Shown: piece by piece, positions 1 through 10,402 of the stretch
Numbering within the stretch: position 1 is the first letter of the stretch
How the letters are laid out: each line of letters opens with the position of its first letter
Assembly: GCA_036873135.1 (NCBI GenBank)
Contig: JAPTYO010000007.1
Coordinates: 56,654,383-56,718,382 of the forward strand
Reading direction: 5' to 3'
Length of the DNA: 64,000 nucleotides
Source: Clarkia xantiana subsp. parviflora
Lineage: Eukaryota > Streptophyta > Magnoliopsida > Myrtales > Onagraceae
Position numbers and translations under genes: made by a program
Notes under the pieces: generated by a model
What the model saw: the letters and a program-made list of their open reading frames with translations, nothing else
Databases searched by the model: none
Told to the model about the DNA's origin: nothing

Positions 1-200
1 ATTGTATGACGAATGGATATTGTATGTTGGTCGACAACGTATTAATAGGCACCCTTCCATTTCGGCGAGCGGGATTTTTTTTTTGAATTTGGTGTATATG
101 GGCCGTCGTAATTAAGAGCCCATTTATATAAGCCCAACGTATTAAGCATAAGTGGAGTTAGGTACATAAGGTATTTTGGGTCAGTCCAAAATCCCTATGT
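1..200 (+). mobile_element. Copia 3' end fragment (polypurine tract and LTR start)
   Basis: The first ~85 bases resemble the last bases before the 3' LTR of copia C (around 37765-37801): both have a run of the type ATTAA-GCACCC-CCATT-GGCGAG-GGGA. What follows resembles the copia LTR start, with a CCGT-CGTAAT-AGAGCCCATT stretch and a GGGTCAGTCCAAAATCC stretch that match LTR A (GCCGTAAATGGAAGCCCATT, GGCCAGACCCAAATCCC). This is by-eye homology at moderate identity with no clean boundary. It suggests that the Tat-like element to the right is itself sitting in or against an older copia copy. Confidence 0.45.
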
Positions 201-345
201 GCTTAGCGCGTATCTTTGGGTGGACTAGCGCGTATATTTGGGTCTCGGTCACTCCAACCGTGTTCGGGGTCGAGGGGGCGACCTAGCCGAGCCTAAGTGA
301 GGTTCAATTGGGTGTATATCCATCATTTGCTCCCGAGTCAAGCAT
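201..345 (-). mobile_element. Z: right edge of a Tat-like LTR plus polypurine tract (minus strand)
   Basis: The plus strand reads ...GTATATCCATCA at 314-325, followed by TTTGCTCCCGAGTCAAG. The same arrangement closes the left LTRs of D (CCATCA then TTTGCCCCCAAGACATG), E (CTAACA then CTTGCCCCCGAGTC) and H (CCAACA then CTTGCCCCCGAGAC). Read on the minus strand this is a G-rich polypurine tract directly before an LTR start (TG...). I therefore take 325 as the LTR edge of a minus-strand element whose internal region continues rightward. The left LTR edge is not visible, so the LTR is truncated or degraded. Confidence 0.5.
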
Positions 346-724
346 TTGTTTTACCTTTAATTGACTCTATTTTTTGAAAGGATGCACAGCCGAATCGGTA
401 CCTCGGCTATGCTTTACCTCATTACTGAGTCTGGCGTTGTAAGTGTTGCCCGACAGTTGTTCCTTTCTTGCTCGGAGGGCAGTCAACCTATGAGATTTTC
501 ATAATCATAGATGCAAAAGTATACACAAGTATGAGGTGAGTCATAAGTGTGTAAGCATTGATATGAACATACGTCCGTGATTGTAATGAATCATGATTGA
601 ATGTAAGTGTATGCAAGCGTGTCGACATGGGTACGTGCCATATAGGTAATAGAACATATATGAATGAATGTTTGTATGTCATCATGTGTGCATGTATGAG
701 TATCCCAAAATAGTGATATTTGAT
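346..724 (-). other. Z internal 3' region, non-coding
   Basis: AT-rich sequence between the presumed LTR edge and the first tandem array. It holds repeated ATG-like and CATGA words but no convincing reading frame. By position it matches the non-coding 3' region seen in E between its left LTR and its tandem array. I see nothing else in it. Confidence 0.4.
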
Positions 725-1290
725 GCAAGTGAGTGTATACATGTCAGTCATGAAAAAATTTCTAAGTGTTGGACAAATACTAGCATTGATGCAAATGGAT
801 ACATACATGTCAATCATGAAAAGATTTCAAAGTGTTGGACAAACACTAGTATTGACTTATATGGATGCATACATGTAATCATGAAAAAAATTCTAAGTTT
901 TGGACAAACACTAGTATTGATGCATATGGATGCATACATGTCAATCATGAAAAATTACTAAGTGCTTGACAAACACTAGCATTGATGCAAATTGATGCAT
1001 GCATGTCAATCATGAAAAAAAAAATCTAAGTGTTGGGCAAACACTTGTATTAATGCATATGGATGCATACATGTCAATCATGAAAAAAAATTCTAAGTGT
1101 TGGACAAACACTAGTATTGATGCATATGGATGCATACATGTCAATCATGAAAATATTTCTAAGTGTTGGACAAACACTAGCATTGATACAAATGGATGCA
1201 TACATGTTAATCATGAAAAAATTTATAAGTGTTGGACAAACACTAGCATTAATGCATATGGATGCATACATGTCAATCATGGATATATGC
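725..1290. repeat. Tandem array, ~65-bp unit, about 9 copies
   Basis: Imperfect head-to-tail units of about 64-66 bp share the words GCATACATGTCAATCATGAAAA and AAGTGTTGGACAAACACTAG. Unit starts recur near 800, 864, 926, 994, 1062, 1128, 1196 and 1262. Each unit holds a short inverted repeat (AGTGTTGGACAAACACT). The apparent small ORFs across the array are by-products of the periodicity. Position and style match the 3' untranslated arrays of Tat-type elements. Confidence 0.85.
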
Positions 1291-2063
1291 CTTAGCATTT
1301 AAAAGTGGTGACACTATATGCCTAAGCATGTAACAGTGAATGGTATTAATGTAAATAAGCATAATTTAATCCAAGCCTTTAGATTAAAATCAATGGTGTG
1401 GAAGTGGCCACTTTAGCCTAAACCCTATTGTAATCTCTTTAAAAAAGGGGGTGCATCTCAACGTTTTCCATAGCCACCAAAAACCAAATCTTTATCCACC
1501 ATTAAAAATCCTTTCTTTTTTACTTACTTGGTTACAAAAAAATCACCATAGCTAGGTGTAGGAACTTGGTTTGAGCATCGTTTTAGTCTTGGTCCGATTA
1601 ATCGAACCTTAATTCAGTTCGGTTTTGGTTTGAAAGACAGAGGGCGGCTCGCGGTGGTTTCGGCGACTCACGGCGGTGGCTTGGGAGGTTCTAGCGGCAG
1701 CAATCAACGGCTGTTAAAGAGCTCCTGTGGTGGTGGCTCGCATTGGGAGCAGCGGAAGTGACCACGGCGAGGGGAGACGGGGTGGCGTCTCCGGAACCGG
1801 CTACAGCTTCGTCCAGCGATGGGCTGGCCTTCGGTGGCAGCAGCTGATTTGTTCAGCAGTGGTTCAGGCGGTCCAATCGGTTTGGCTGAACTGGTTTGTA
1901 TTGAGCCAGTTTGGCTCAGTTTGACTTGGACTATTTGATTTCTTGATCGAGCTCGGTTTTTGAAGATCCACTCTTTTACCCTATCTCATTTCCTATCTTT
2001 AATCATAGTTGAGATTTTTTTTGCAATATATGGTTATATAAAAATAATTGAATCATTGCATAT
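1291..2063. other. Unassigned segment with GC-rich and GGTTCGG-rich parts
   Basis: The left part is AT-rich. Around 1590-1640 and 1860-1930 there are GGTTCGGTTT / GGTTTGGCT words, the reverse complement of the ACCGAACC words abundant in the copia leaders at 15.7, 17.9 and 19.8 kb. A GC-rich stretch lies at 1640-1810. The sequence lies between Z's first array and the Y insertion, where Z's additional-gene promoter could lie, but I see no ORF or domain that supports a gene. Confidence 0.35.
2059..2063. repeat. Target site duplication of Y, left (CATAT)
   Basis: CATAT immediately precedes the TG of the left Y LTR and is repeated exactly at 9473-9477 after the CA of the right LTR. Five-base duplications are the hallmark of LTR retrotransposon integration. 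Confidence 0.9.
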
Positions 2064-3069
2064 TGTAAACACCTAATTTTGGTCCGCGCATAGCACGTTC
2101 AAAATGTCACGCGTAAAAAAAAAGGAAGTGTTTAAATATGGAAGGTCGCGAAGTTTCTAAAGATAGGACTGGCTTTAAATAGGATAGAGTATATGCATTA
2201 TTTATTGTAAAATATTTAGAAAATATATTATGTGTATTTATGGTGAAATACATAAATATATATGTATATTTTCGGAATATTAAATGCATATATTTTTCAG
2301 ATTTTATTTTCCTAGTTTAGGGGTACTAGTTTAGCTATAAATAGGGTTCTTTTACATGTAAAAAAGACAATATCAATAATAATACACCAGTTCTTGAAAA
2401 CCGCACTATTTTGTCTTCTAGTGATTTTTTTTCCTCTCTCTCTCTCCCGACCAGACCTCCTGCTGCCTCACCCTCGGCCGCCGGTGGCCAGCCCCGACTG
2501 CCACCGCAGCGACCACAATTCCCGGCCACGACCAGATCGATCGCCCTTCCGTTGCTGCTGCTCCGTACCCCCCTGCTCTCAGTCCTTCTAGACGTAACCA
2601 GGTAATTATTTAGTCTATGTATAATAATACTATATAATATATCTTTTTTGATTCGTTGATTCTAGCATGATATTTAAATTAAATAATGTTTCGAGCAGAC
2701 TTTGTGAGTTGATGTATGCTATTATTTATTTTTGCTATTCTTTTGTTTTACTGTGCTTAATGTATATGTCCTTTATTTAATCATAAATTTGGTATCAGAA
2801 TAAGTTGTATGACATTGTTTAATTGAAACGTGGCAATTTGTGAATTGAGTATCGAAAGAGCGATATTAATTCTATATGTTTTAATTCGTAATAGAATTCC
2901 CGAACTCGAATTTCTTATCGTAGACCGATTTAGACCTAGGTGTTTAATTCATTATTCCCTAGGAAATTTAGGATTCTAGTTAGCCTAATAATTAACTAGT
3001 GACGACACTTTCAAAATTCATGTGTTTTCAAAACATAATTTGCCTTAGGTCAGATTTTAGGGTCTGACA
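2064..3069 (+). repeat. Y 5' LTR (1006 bp)
   Basis: Begins TGTAAACACC and ends GGGTCTGACA. It is closely similar to 8256-9472 along its length. It carries a TATAAATA box at 2336-2343 and a CT/CCG-rich stretch downstream. It is ~211 bp shorter than its partner because a block present at ~8687-8900 of the right LTR is absent near 2497. Confidence 0.95.
2336..2343 (+). promoter_or_regulatory. TATA box of Y 5' LTR
   Basis: TATAAATA in the middle of the LTR, conserved at 8529-8536 in the other LTR. This is the expected position for the U3/R promoter of the element. Confidence 0.7.
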
Positions 3070-3072
3070 ATT

Positions 3073-3090
3073 TGGCGACTCTGCTGGGGA
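3073..3090 (+). promoter_or_regulatory. Y primer binding site
   Basis: TGGCGACTCTGCTGGGGA starts three bases after the 5' LTR end (an A and two Ts intervene). Starting with TGG, it is complementary to a tRNA 3' CCA end, probably an arginine tRNA as reported for Ogre-type elements. The tRNA identity is from memory of the family and not tested. Confidence 0.75.
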
Positions 3091-4850
3091 TCTTAGAGGG
3101 TTCGGGCTCATTATATTCGCTTATTGCCATGCTTTTTGAGTTTTTGTATTTTATTATCTTCACCATTCTAACTTTGTTTTTTTGTGACAGGTACATATTT
3201 TTAGAGTTATTAACTAACGTTTTTTTTTTTGTGGCATTGTTTGAATTCGCACACACACCACTTTAGTGTAATATCCAAAACGCCTAAAACCCAGGGCGAC
3301 TAGCAACCCCGGAGTTTTAGTACGGTACGACCGGAGCGGCTGGGCCGCTGGTACGGCTCGGAAAAACTCTACTCGCTTGTGAAGGTCTTATGATCCCTGT
3401 GATGGGGTGAGGAAACCACCTTGTCGGGAACCTATCAGTGGAACCTACCTTATAGAGCAAAGCCACACATTTTTTATCCCCTAACATGATCTGTTTTTTT
3501 TGTAAATGTTATCATACGACTGTTTATGTAACTTTTATTCTCATGTATTCATCTAACTGCATGATTTTTTTTTTTTTAAAAAAACTTTTTTCAGCTAAGT
3601 AGTCGGTCATTTAGAAATTTTCTTTCCGAACATGCATTTTGTATGCATTGTTATTTTTAAAAAAACATCTTACCTGAATTTTTTTATTTCAAACTTGCGT
3701 TTCATACGCATTATTTTTTTTCTTAAAAAAACTCTTCAGGTAAGTTGTGATTTTTGTTAGCGCGTCGTGCATGCAAAAAAACATTTTAGAAAAAATTGTA
3801 ATTCATCTTTAGCTATTAGAGCTTCTAATTTCAAACGTGCATTCCATATGCATCATTTAAAAAAACTTTTTACCTGAATTATTTTATTTTTAATAATGCA
3901 TCCAATATGCATTAATTTTAAAAAAACTTTTTAGATGAATAGTAAACTCTCTTAGTTGTAGGGCTCTTTGTTTAATAAACCTTTTACCTGTTTTATTTTT
4001 TTCCTAAAGACGTGCATCTCATATGCATTATATTCGATAAAACCTTTCAGGTAAATTATAATTTTCCTTAGTTGTAGAACTATCATTTTTAAGTTTGCAT
4101 CTTGTATTTATTTTTGTGCCTCTCATATGCATCATTTTCAAAAAAACTTTTCACCTGATTTTTATTTTTTATTTTTTTAATTTGAGCAACCAAGATGCAT
4201 TGAATTTTTCCTCGTTAAAAAAAACAAAAACAAAAAAACTTTTCAGATAACTTGTAAATTTTCTTAACTGTAGAAATTTCATTTCAAGTATGCATCTCAT
4301 GGTACATCTCATAGGCATTGTTTTAGGAAAAACGATTCTTTTTTTTGATAGATTGTAAATCTTCTGTTAGTTGTTGAGCATTGCACTTGCATTTGTTTTT
4401 ATAAAAAAATTTACCTGGATTTTTCATTTTGTACTTACATTCCATATGTGTCATTCAGGTAAACCGGTTGTAAGTTTCTTATCAGTAAAACTTTTAACTT
4501 TCGAGCATGCATGAGCATTTAAAAAAATCAAAGTGTATTCGTTTTTATTCAAGGTGTATTGCACTTTTTCGGCTAGATCGTCTCAACCTTCGCGTGAGTT
4601 AGCGTTTTAAAAAAAGAGGTTTGATTCTATTTTTTGGGAAAATAGTTTAAATGTGCGGTTGAGTCTGACCATTCGAGTTTAAACAAAGGACAATAAAATC
4701 TTTTTGAAAAATTTTGTTTTGAACATCTGTCGTGCGTTCGAGCCAGATAATGCACTCAGCGAACTCCATGCTAGTGCAAAACACCTTAGATCATAAATTT
4801 TGATTCTTTCTGAAATGTAATCAAAATTATGAAATGAATAACATTAAAAG
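3091..4850 (+). other. Y leader: AT-rich, degenerate repeated CATATGCAT/AAAAACTTTT units
   Basis: No coding frame. From about 3540 to 4520 a loose unit of roughly 70-150 bp recurs. It joins 'GCATCTCATATGCATTATTTT', a run of A with ACTTTT, and 'CAGGTAAATTGTAA-TTTTCTTAGTTGTAG'. The copies are strongly diverged. Earlier, 3258-3475, is a less AT-rich stretch that looks like relict coding or leader sequence of the parent element, without a frame I can follow. Confidence 0.55.
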
Positions 4851-4909
4851 TTTTTCGAAAAATCATGCATGACTTCTTTTATTATTTATACTAACTTACA
4901 TGTTTGGTC

Positions 4910-5885
4910 TTTTCAGGTACCCTTGGTTAGGTATCCCGAACATACAAGTTGTGTCGGCCAAAAGGGGCAACATAAAAAGAACGTGCAGTCATTCAGTAGC
5001 ACGAAGAACAAATTGCGCACTCGGAATATCCGACGCTCAGGTATGATAAATTGTACTTGATTTTTTTCTTGAGATTTGAGTGTCCCTACTCTTTTTTGCA
5101 GATCAGATGACCACTTCGACGAGGTCGCATCCACGTGAAACGTGACTGCTCCAAAGAACTTACCTGTCAAAATTCCACATACCATGTGTGAAATTCATAC
5201 GCGTCCCGAACCAAGCCGTATATTCGTTTACGGTGAGGTCTAAACCGGTCGGTGGTAACCAAGGGGCATCTCCTATTGAGATCGGTCATGTCCGGAGATG
5301 AGAAAATAGCAAGAGATCATCAAGAGTCTCGTGAAGATTCAATGTGCTGATCAATGAATATTTTAGATGTCAAGCAAAGAAAACATTGTTGTTGGTGCCT
5401 TCCATCAGAGGTCCAGGGGCATTTACTTTCCGGCAGGTGCTCATATACAAGTTTTGATTTCTAGATGGAGCAGGAAAATCAGGACATGCAGCAGGTCCAG
5501 TCGCATAGCGAGCACATTTCCCCACTAGAAAAAATCCAACACCAAGGTAAGAAAAGTTGTGATCATTTTTATCCCCGAAATTTGAGTTTTTCCTTAAACA
5601 TTGTGCAGTTTGGATAATCATTCTAATCAAAGCCCTTGAAGAGCACATCTCGTGCGCGGCCCTTTGCTGCCGCAAGCTATCGAATTTATCCCAGATACCT
5701 CATGCGATATCTATGCCCAAATTTTCCATTTGCAGACTACTGTGCCAAACTCAACACCATCCATGTGTGTTCATCAACCAGACCATTCATACAGAATGTG
5801 ACGAGCCTAACCCGATTGGTGCTAGCTATGGGGCATCCCCAGACGAGATTGAGCAATAGCCGGGGCACTTGAGAAGCCGAGATTA
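4910..5885 (+). other. Y internal: two diverged copies of a segment with intron-like borders
   Basis: Two stretches, ~5035-5300 and ~5545-5880, align in order. Each starts with CAGGTA(T/A)GA or AAGGTAAGAA, runs through TTTGAGT and a pyrimidine-rich TGCAG, and ends with GGGGCATC followed by GAGAT and a CCGG word. The GT...TTTTTTGCAG borders at 5040-5101 and 5551-5609 look like plant introns. There is no long frame across either copy. This could be relict spliced gag sequence of the autonomous parent. Confidence 0.45.
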
Positions 5886-6149
5886 GAAATCACTGGCTAT
5901 GTCATTCATTGGACGTAGGGTCCATCCAGGGCGTCGACACGACCGACGTTTAGACTCAATTAACTGAGTCGTTCTCTAGAATGTTTTTTCAATCTGCCAC
6001 TAGGGGGCATATACGTAATTGTTGTTGATTATTTTCGTTAAATTTTATTTTTCTAAAAAGAAGCAAAAAAAGAGCAAGAAAAAAAGAAAAAAAAAAAAAA
6101 GCAAAAAAAAAAAACCAAAAGCAAAAAAATAAAAAACTCATTTTTTTAG
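5886..6149 (+). other. Y internal: poly-A-rich spacer
   Basis: Low-complexity A-rich run with AAAAAG/AAAAAC words around 6050-6140. No gene seen. Confidence 0.6.
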
Positions 6150-6780
6150 GGTCACAGCCGCCCTTTAATTGGTTACCGATAAAAATAAAGAGAGTGCTCA
6201 TGCATATTTTGTGAGAGCAGTGAAGAAATAAAAGGGTCACATTTGTCCCTAAATCAACTACAGATAAAAAGGGTCACAGCCGTCCCTAAAAACGACTACA
6301 AAGAAAGGGCCACAGCATCCCTTCAAATGGCTACAGATAAAGAGCGCTCCTGCAACGTCAAAAGCGGGAAATAGGTGAAAGGGTCACAGCCACCCTCCAA
6401 ACGGCTACAAATAAAAGAGTGATCTCGCGAACCCGGTGAGGGCGGAAAAATAAAAGAAAGGGTCACAGTCGTCCCTCAAACGGCTACAGTCAAAAGAGCG
6501 ATCCCGGAACATCGATGGCGGATATTAAGTGAAAGGGCCACAACCACCCTCAAAATGGTTACATACAAAGAGTGTTTCCCGGATCAGAGACGAAGAATTT
6601 AGGGCCACAGCCACCCTTCAGATGGCTACAATCAAAAGAGCTCCCGCAACATTGAAAACGGTGAGAAAAAAGGTCACAGTCACCCTCCAAATGGCTACAA
6701 ATACTTCTGCATCGAGGCGGAAAATAAAGTACGGGTCACAGCCACTGTTTAATCGACTATCAAATAAAGAGTGCTTCCGC
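6150..6780 (+). repeat. Tandem array, ~70-75-bp unit, about 10 copies
   Basis: Units begin GGGTCACAGCC(A/G)CCCT and continue with AA(A/T)(T/C)GGCTACA and AAAGAG(T/C)G. Starts lie near 6150, 6236, 6270, 6307, 6381, 6460, 6535, 6602, 6671 and 6733. Two units are half length. The motif recalls the GGGCCACCCTTACAACCGAAA words in the array of element G at 63 kb, hinting at common descent of the two non-coding element families. Confidence 0.85.
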
Positions 6781-7020
6781 TAGGTTGAAAACCCGAAAGG
6801 GCAGGCAATGAGAGGCATGGTTGCAAGTTCAGAAATTGCAATCATGGCAAAATGAGAGAAAATAAAAAACCGAGGGGCACGGTCGAAAATATCTCAATCG
6901 GCCGTGGCAAAAGGAGAAAAAAAGAGAAATTCTCAACAACAAAAAAAAAGAGAACAAAAGAAAAAAGATCCCGCTAGGTTGTCGCACAATGTACAATTTA
7001 TGCAAAAATTAGGGACAAAC
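6781..7020 (+). other. Y internal: A/G-rich spacer between arrays
   Basis: Purine-rich sequence with AAAAAAAGAG words at 6915-6970. No gene seen. A short open frame here is part of the low complexity. Confidence 0.6.
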
Positions 7021-7024
7021 ACTC

Positions 7025-7330
7025 ATGCGCAAGCAGCGACTTCCAAAGTCAACTTCACGGCAAACGGGACGGTTACAGTCTGTTCTTGCGAGTCACCATT
7101 CAAGGACGAGTAGGACTGTTACAGTCTGTTCCTACGAGTCAACTTCACGGCAAGCAAGACGGTTACAGTCTGCTCTCGCAGGTCGCATTCCAAGGATGAG
7201 TAGGACTGTTATAGTCTGTTCCTACAAGTCAATTTCACGGCAAACGGGACGGTTACAGTCTGCTCTCGCGAGTCACCATTCAAAGATGAGTAGGACTGTT
7301 ACATTCTGTTCCTACAAATCAATCAACGAT
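7025..7330 (+). repeat. Tandem array, exact 90-bp period, ~3.3 copies
   Basis: ACTTCACGGCAAACGGGACGG recurs with 90-bp spacing, at about 7052, 7142 and 7232. Within each unit GTTACAGTCTGTTC / GTTACAGTCTGCTC occurs twice, so the 90-bp unit itself grew from a ~45-bp half-unit. Confidence 0.9.
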
Positions 7331-7399
7331 CGGGATCTGAAGTGGTCCAGCTTTCTGAGAGTCACCCCCGACGAATGAAGTCTTAGTCACGCCACTAGA

Positions 7400-7740
7400 G
7401 GCTCTTCTCCGACATACGCCGCTAGAGGCATCACCGAAGGGTCTCCGGTGCGGTCTAACGTAGAGGTCTTCCGCCACCAGAGATATCACTAGAGGTTTTC
7501 CGGTACGGCCTGACGTAGAGGTCTTCCATTACTACTCGCCACTAGAGGCATCACCAAAGGTTCTCCGGTACGGTCTGACGTAGAGGTCTTTCGCCACCAG
7601 AGATATCACCAGAGGTTTTCCGGTACGGTCTGACGTAGAGATTTTTCCGTTACCACTCGCCACTAGAGGCGTCACCAGAGGTTGTTGGTACTGCTGACGT
7701 AGAGGTCTTCTGTTACCAATCATCAACAAAGGTTTTACTT
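7400..7740 (+). repeat. Tandem array, exact 120-bp period, ~3 copies
   Basis: CGCC-CTAGAGGC(A/G)TCACC recurs at about 7417, 7537 and 7657. Each unit contains two half-units with CCGGT(A/G)CGGTCTGACGTAGAGGTCTTCC. This is a different sequence from the neighbouring arrays. Confidence 0.9.
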
Positions 7741-8110
7741 TATTGCACGCCACTGGAGGCTTTTCCTTGTCGCTCGCCACTGGAGGCAACATCGATCAAG
7801 ATTTTACTTTTCCGCATGCCACTGGAGGCTTTACTTTTCTGCACGCCACTGGAGGCTTTACTTTCTGCACTACCAATGGAGGCACCGCCAACAGGGGCAC
7901 CGCCGACGGAGGTTCTATTTTCTACATGACCAATGGAGGCACCGCCAACAGGGGCACCGCCGACGGAGGTTCTATTTTCTGCGCTACCAATGGAGGCCCC
8001 ACCAACAGGGGCACCGCCGACGGAGGTTGTACTTTCTACATCGCCAACAGGGGCACGCTAATAGAGGCACCGCCAACAGGGGCACCGCCGACAGAGGCTC
8101 TACTTTTTTG
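7741..8110 (+). repeat. Tandem array, GCC-ACTGGAGGC units and 57-bp unit x3
   Basis: Short GCCACTGGAGGCTTTACTTTT units (7747-7868) are followed by three 57-bp units starting ACCAATGGAGGC at 7872, 7929 and 7986, rich in ACCGCCAACAGGGG. Because 57 is a multiple of three, a 180-codon frame stays open through the array. This is better explained by the period than by coding. Confidence 0.85.
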
Positions 8111-8241
8111 CACTTTCCGAAATAAGTCAGGAGTTTCCATTGAAGATTCGAAGACTCGAAAGAAGATATACTCCCAACCAAAATTAGTGTTTACTCGTCT
8201 TTGGACAAATCCCCTCAAACTTGTTCTACGGGAATTCGCCC

Positions 8242-8255
8242 AAAGAGGGGCAAGC
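8242..8255 (+). promoter_or_regulatory. Y polypurine tract
   Basis: AAAGAGGGGCAAGC lies directly before the TG of the right LTR. It is the expected plus-strand priming site and fixes the element's orientation as plus. Confidence 0.8.
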
Positions 8256-9472
8256 TGTAAACACCTAATTTTGGTCCGCGCGTAGCACGTTCAAAATGTC
8301 ACGCGTAAAAAAAAAAGGAAGTGTTTAAATATGGAAGGTCGCGAAGTTTCTAAAGATAGGACTGGCTTTAAATAGGATAGTGTATATGCATTATTTATTG
8401 TAAACTCTTTAGAAAATATATTATGTGTATTTATGGTCAAATACATAAATATATATGTATATTTTCGGAATATTAAATGCATATATTTTTCAGATTTTAT
8501 TTTCCTAGTTTAGGGGTACTTGTTTAGCTATAAATAGGTCATTTTACATGTAAAAAAGACAATATCAATAATAATACACCAGTTCTTGAAAACCGCACTA
8601 TTTTGTCTTCTAGTGAATTTTTTTCCGTCTCTCTCTCCCGACCAGACCTCCTGCTGCCTCACCCTCGGCCGCCGGTGGCCAGCCCCGCCACGACTTCGCC
8701 ATCCGCTCCCTCATCGCCGACCGTGCCGTTTTTTCCTCGCTGTCCGACCAGCCCCGCCGACGACAACCTCCCACCGGACCTCGCCATCTCTCTCTCCCTC
8801 TCTTCCTCCCTCTCTCTCTCTCTGCAATTTTCTTGCCGGAGTGTCCGCCGGAACACCAACCTCGACTCGATCTCCGCCGCCCTTCGCATCCACCTTCGAC
8901 TGCCACCGCAGCGACCACCATTCCCGGCCACGACCAGATCGATCGCCCTTCCGTTGCTGCTGCTCCGTACCCCCCTGCTCTCAGTCCTTCTAGACGTAAC
9001 CCATGTAATTATTTAGTCTATGTATAATAATACTATGTAATATATCTGTTTTGATTCGTTGATTCTAGCATGATATTTAAATTAAATAATGTTTCGAGCA
9101 GACTTTGTGAGTTGATGTATGCTATTATTTATTTTGGCTATTCTTTTGTTTTACTGTGCTTAATGTATATGTCCTTTATTTAATCATAAATTTGGTATCA
9201 GAATAAGTTGTATGACATTGTTTAATTGAAATGTGGAAATTTGTGAATTGAGTATCGAAAGAGCGAGATTAATTCTATATGTTTTAATTCGTAATTGAAT
9301 CCCCGAACTCGAATTTCTAATCGTAGACCGATTTAGACCTAGGTGTATAATTCATTATTCCCTAGGCAATTTAGGATTCTAGTTAGCCTAATAATTAACT
9401 AGTGGCGACTCTTTCAAAATTCATGTGTTTTCAAAACATAATTTGCCTTAGGTCAGATTTTAGGGTCTGACA
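8256..9472 (+). repeat. Y 3' LTR (1217 bp)
   Basis: TGTAAACACC...GGGTCTGACA, matching the left LTR except for scattered substitutions and a ~211-bp block (~8687-8900) of CT-rich and CCG-rich sequence missing from the left copy. Confidence 0.95.
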
Positions 9473-9477
9473 CATAT
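9473..9477. repeat. Target site duplication of Y, right (CATAT)
   Basis: Exact repeat of 2059-2063, directly after the terminal CA of the right LTR. Confidence 0.9.
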
Positions 9478-10400
9478 AATCGGAAAGCGATTACATTTAC
9501 TCCGATTTTGAAAAAAAAAACTAGTTTGAAAAATCTATGTTTTCCCGAGTAGAAATGTCGTTGTTTCCGTTCGAGTTGTTTTTCATAACGATCATTATGG
9601 TGCATAACCTGTAATCATATAAATGATATGTAGATAATTACCCCGGAAGTAGGCTTGTTAATACCTAGATGTGAGGTGTCGGGTCTCGCGTCGATGGCGT
9701 CGTGCGCTATGCTTGCGCTGCCATGGTGTGTTCATATATTAGACGTAGGGGGTTACCCTTCGCGTCCGTCATGTCTCATGTGTGGGTATGCCAGACGTAG
9801 GGGGTTACCCTTCACGTCCATCATGTATCATATGTGGGTATGCCGGACGTAGGAGGTTACCCTTCGCGTCTGTCATGTATCATATCATGAGTGTCATATT
9901 GCCCCCTAAGTAGGCATAGCGATCATCTTATGCTTAAGGATTTAGCCTTTTAATATGTCACTTGTATTGTCATTTGTGTCGTACTGTTCCTGCAGTTGAC
10001 GTAACGTAGTGCGTGAGCCTTTATATTGGTCATGCCGTCGTAGCGTACGTATATAATGTTGCCCCTGAAGTAGGCTTAGTAGTAGTCTTGGACATAGGGT
10101 GTCGACCCTTGCGTCCATCGTGCTTCATAGCACGCGTATGTCATGTTGCCCTTGTAGTAGGCTTAGTAGTCATCCTAGACGTAAGGTGTCGACCCTTGCG
10201 TCTATCATGCTTCATAGCGCGCGTGTATCATGGTGTCCCCATAGTGGGCATAGTAGTTGTCCATTAAGGATAAGACATTGATTCCATATGAATGTCACTA
10301 AGCCTTTCCTTCACGATGTAGGATATTTGTGTTACTTGCTCCTTGGATACAGTTTTTGGCACGCACACGATTGTCATTGTCTTGTTTGAAGTACAATGCT
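9478..10400. repeat. Z internal: two short tandem arrays (52 bp x3; 87 bp x2.3)
   Basis: GACGTAGGGGGTTACCCTTC recurs at 52-bp spacing (9741, 9793, 9845). Then GTTGCCC-TG-AGTAGGCTTAGTAGT recurs at 87-bp spacing (10058, 10145, a partial third near 10232). Both contain GACGTA or GACATA, then GGTGTCGACCCTTGCGTC or a relative, so they descend from one unit. There is no gene in this stretch. It lies directly before Z's additional-ORF remnant, as the array of E precedes its remnant. Confidence 0.8.
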
Positions 10401-10402
10401 CA

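Larger units (their letters stand above)
2064..9472 (+). mobile_element. Y: non-coding large LTR element (LARD-like), complete
   Basis: A complete 7.4-kb element with TG...CA LTRs, a primer site directly after the left LTR, a purine tract directly before the right LTR and perfect CATAT duplications. The 5.2-kb interior has no gag, protease, RT or integrase frame in any direction. It consists of an AT-rich leader, a duplicated segment with intron-like borders, and then array after array of tandem repeats. Such elements depend on enzymes of an autonomous relative. The primer site, TGGCGACTCTGCTGGGGA, and the array-rich 3' half are reminiscent of the Ogre branch of Tat elements, which is an inference. 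Orientation is plus, from primer site and purine tract. Confidence 0.9.

Noticed and set aside
1727..1924. 65-codon Gly/Ser-rich frame near the left edge
   Set aside because: Short, GC-rich, no family features and no promoter or splice signals that I could support.
7743..8285. 180-codon Gly/Thr/Asn-rich frame in Y
   Set aside because: It follows a 57-bp (19-codon) tandem array and has no domain or start context; it is inside a non-coding LTR element.
8586..9027. Pro/Ser-rich plus frames (135 and 137 codons) and minus frames in Y's 3' LTR
   Set aside because: Overlapping frames in all directions of a CT/CCG-rich LTR segment; the 5' LTR copy lacks half of it.
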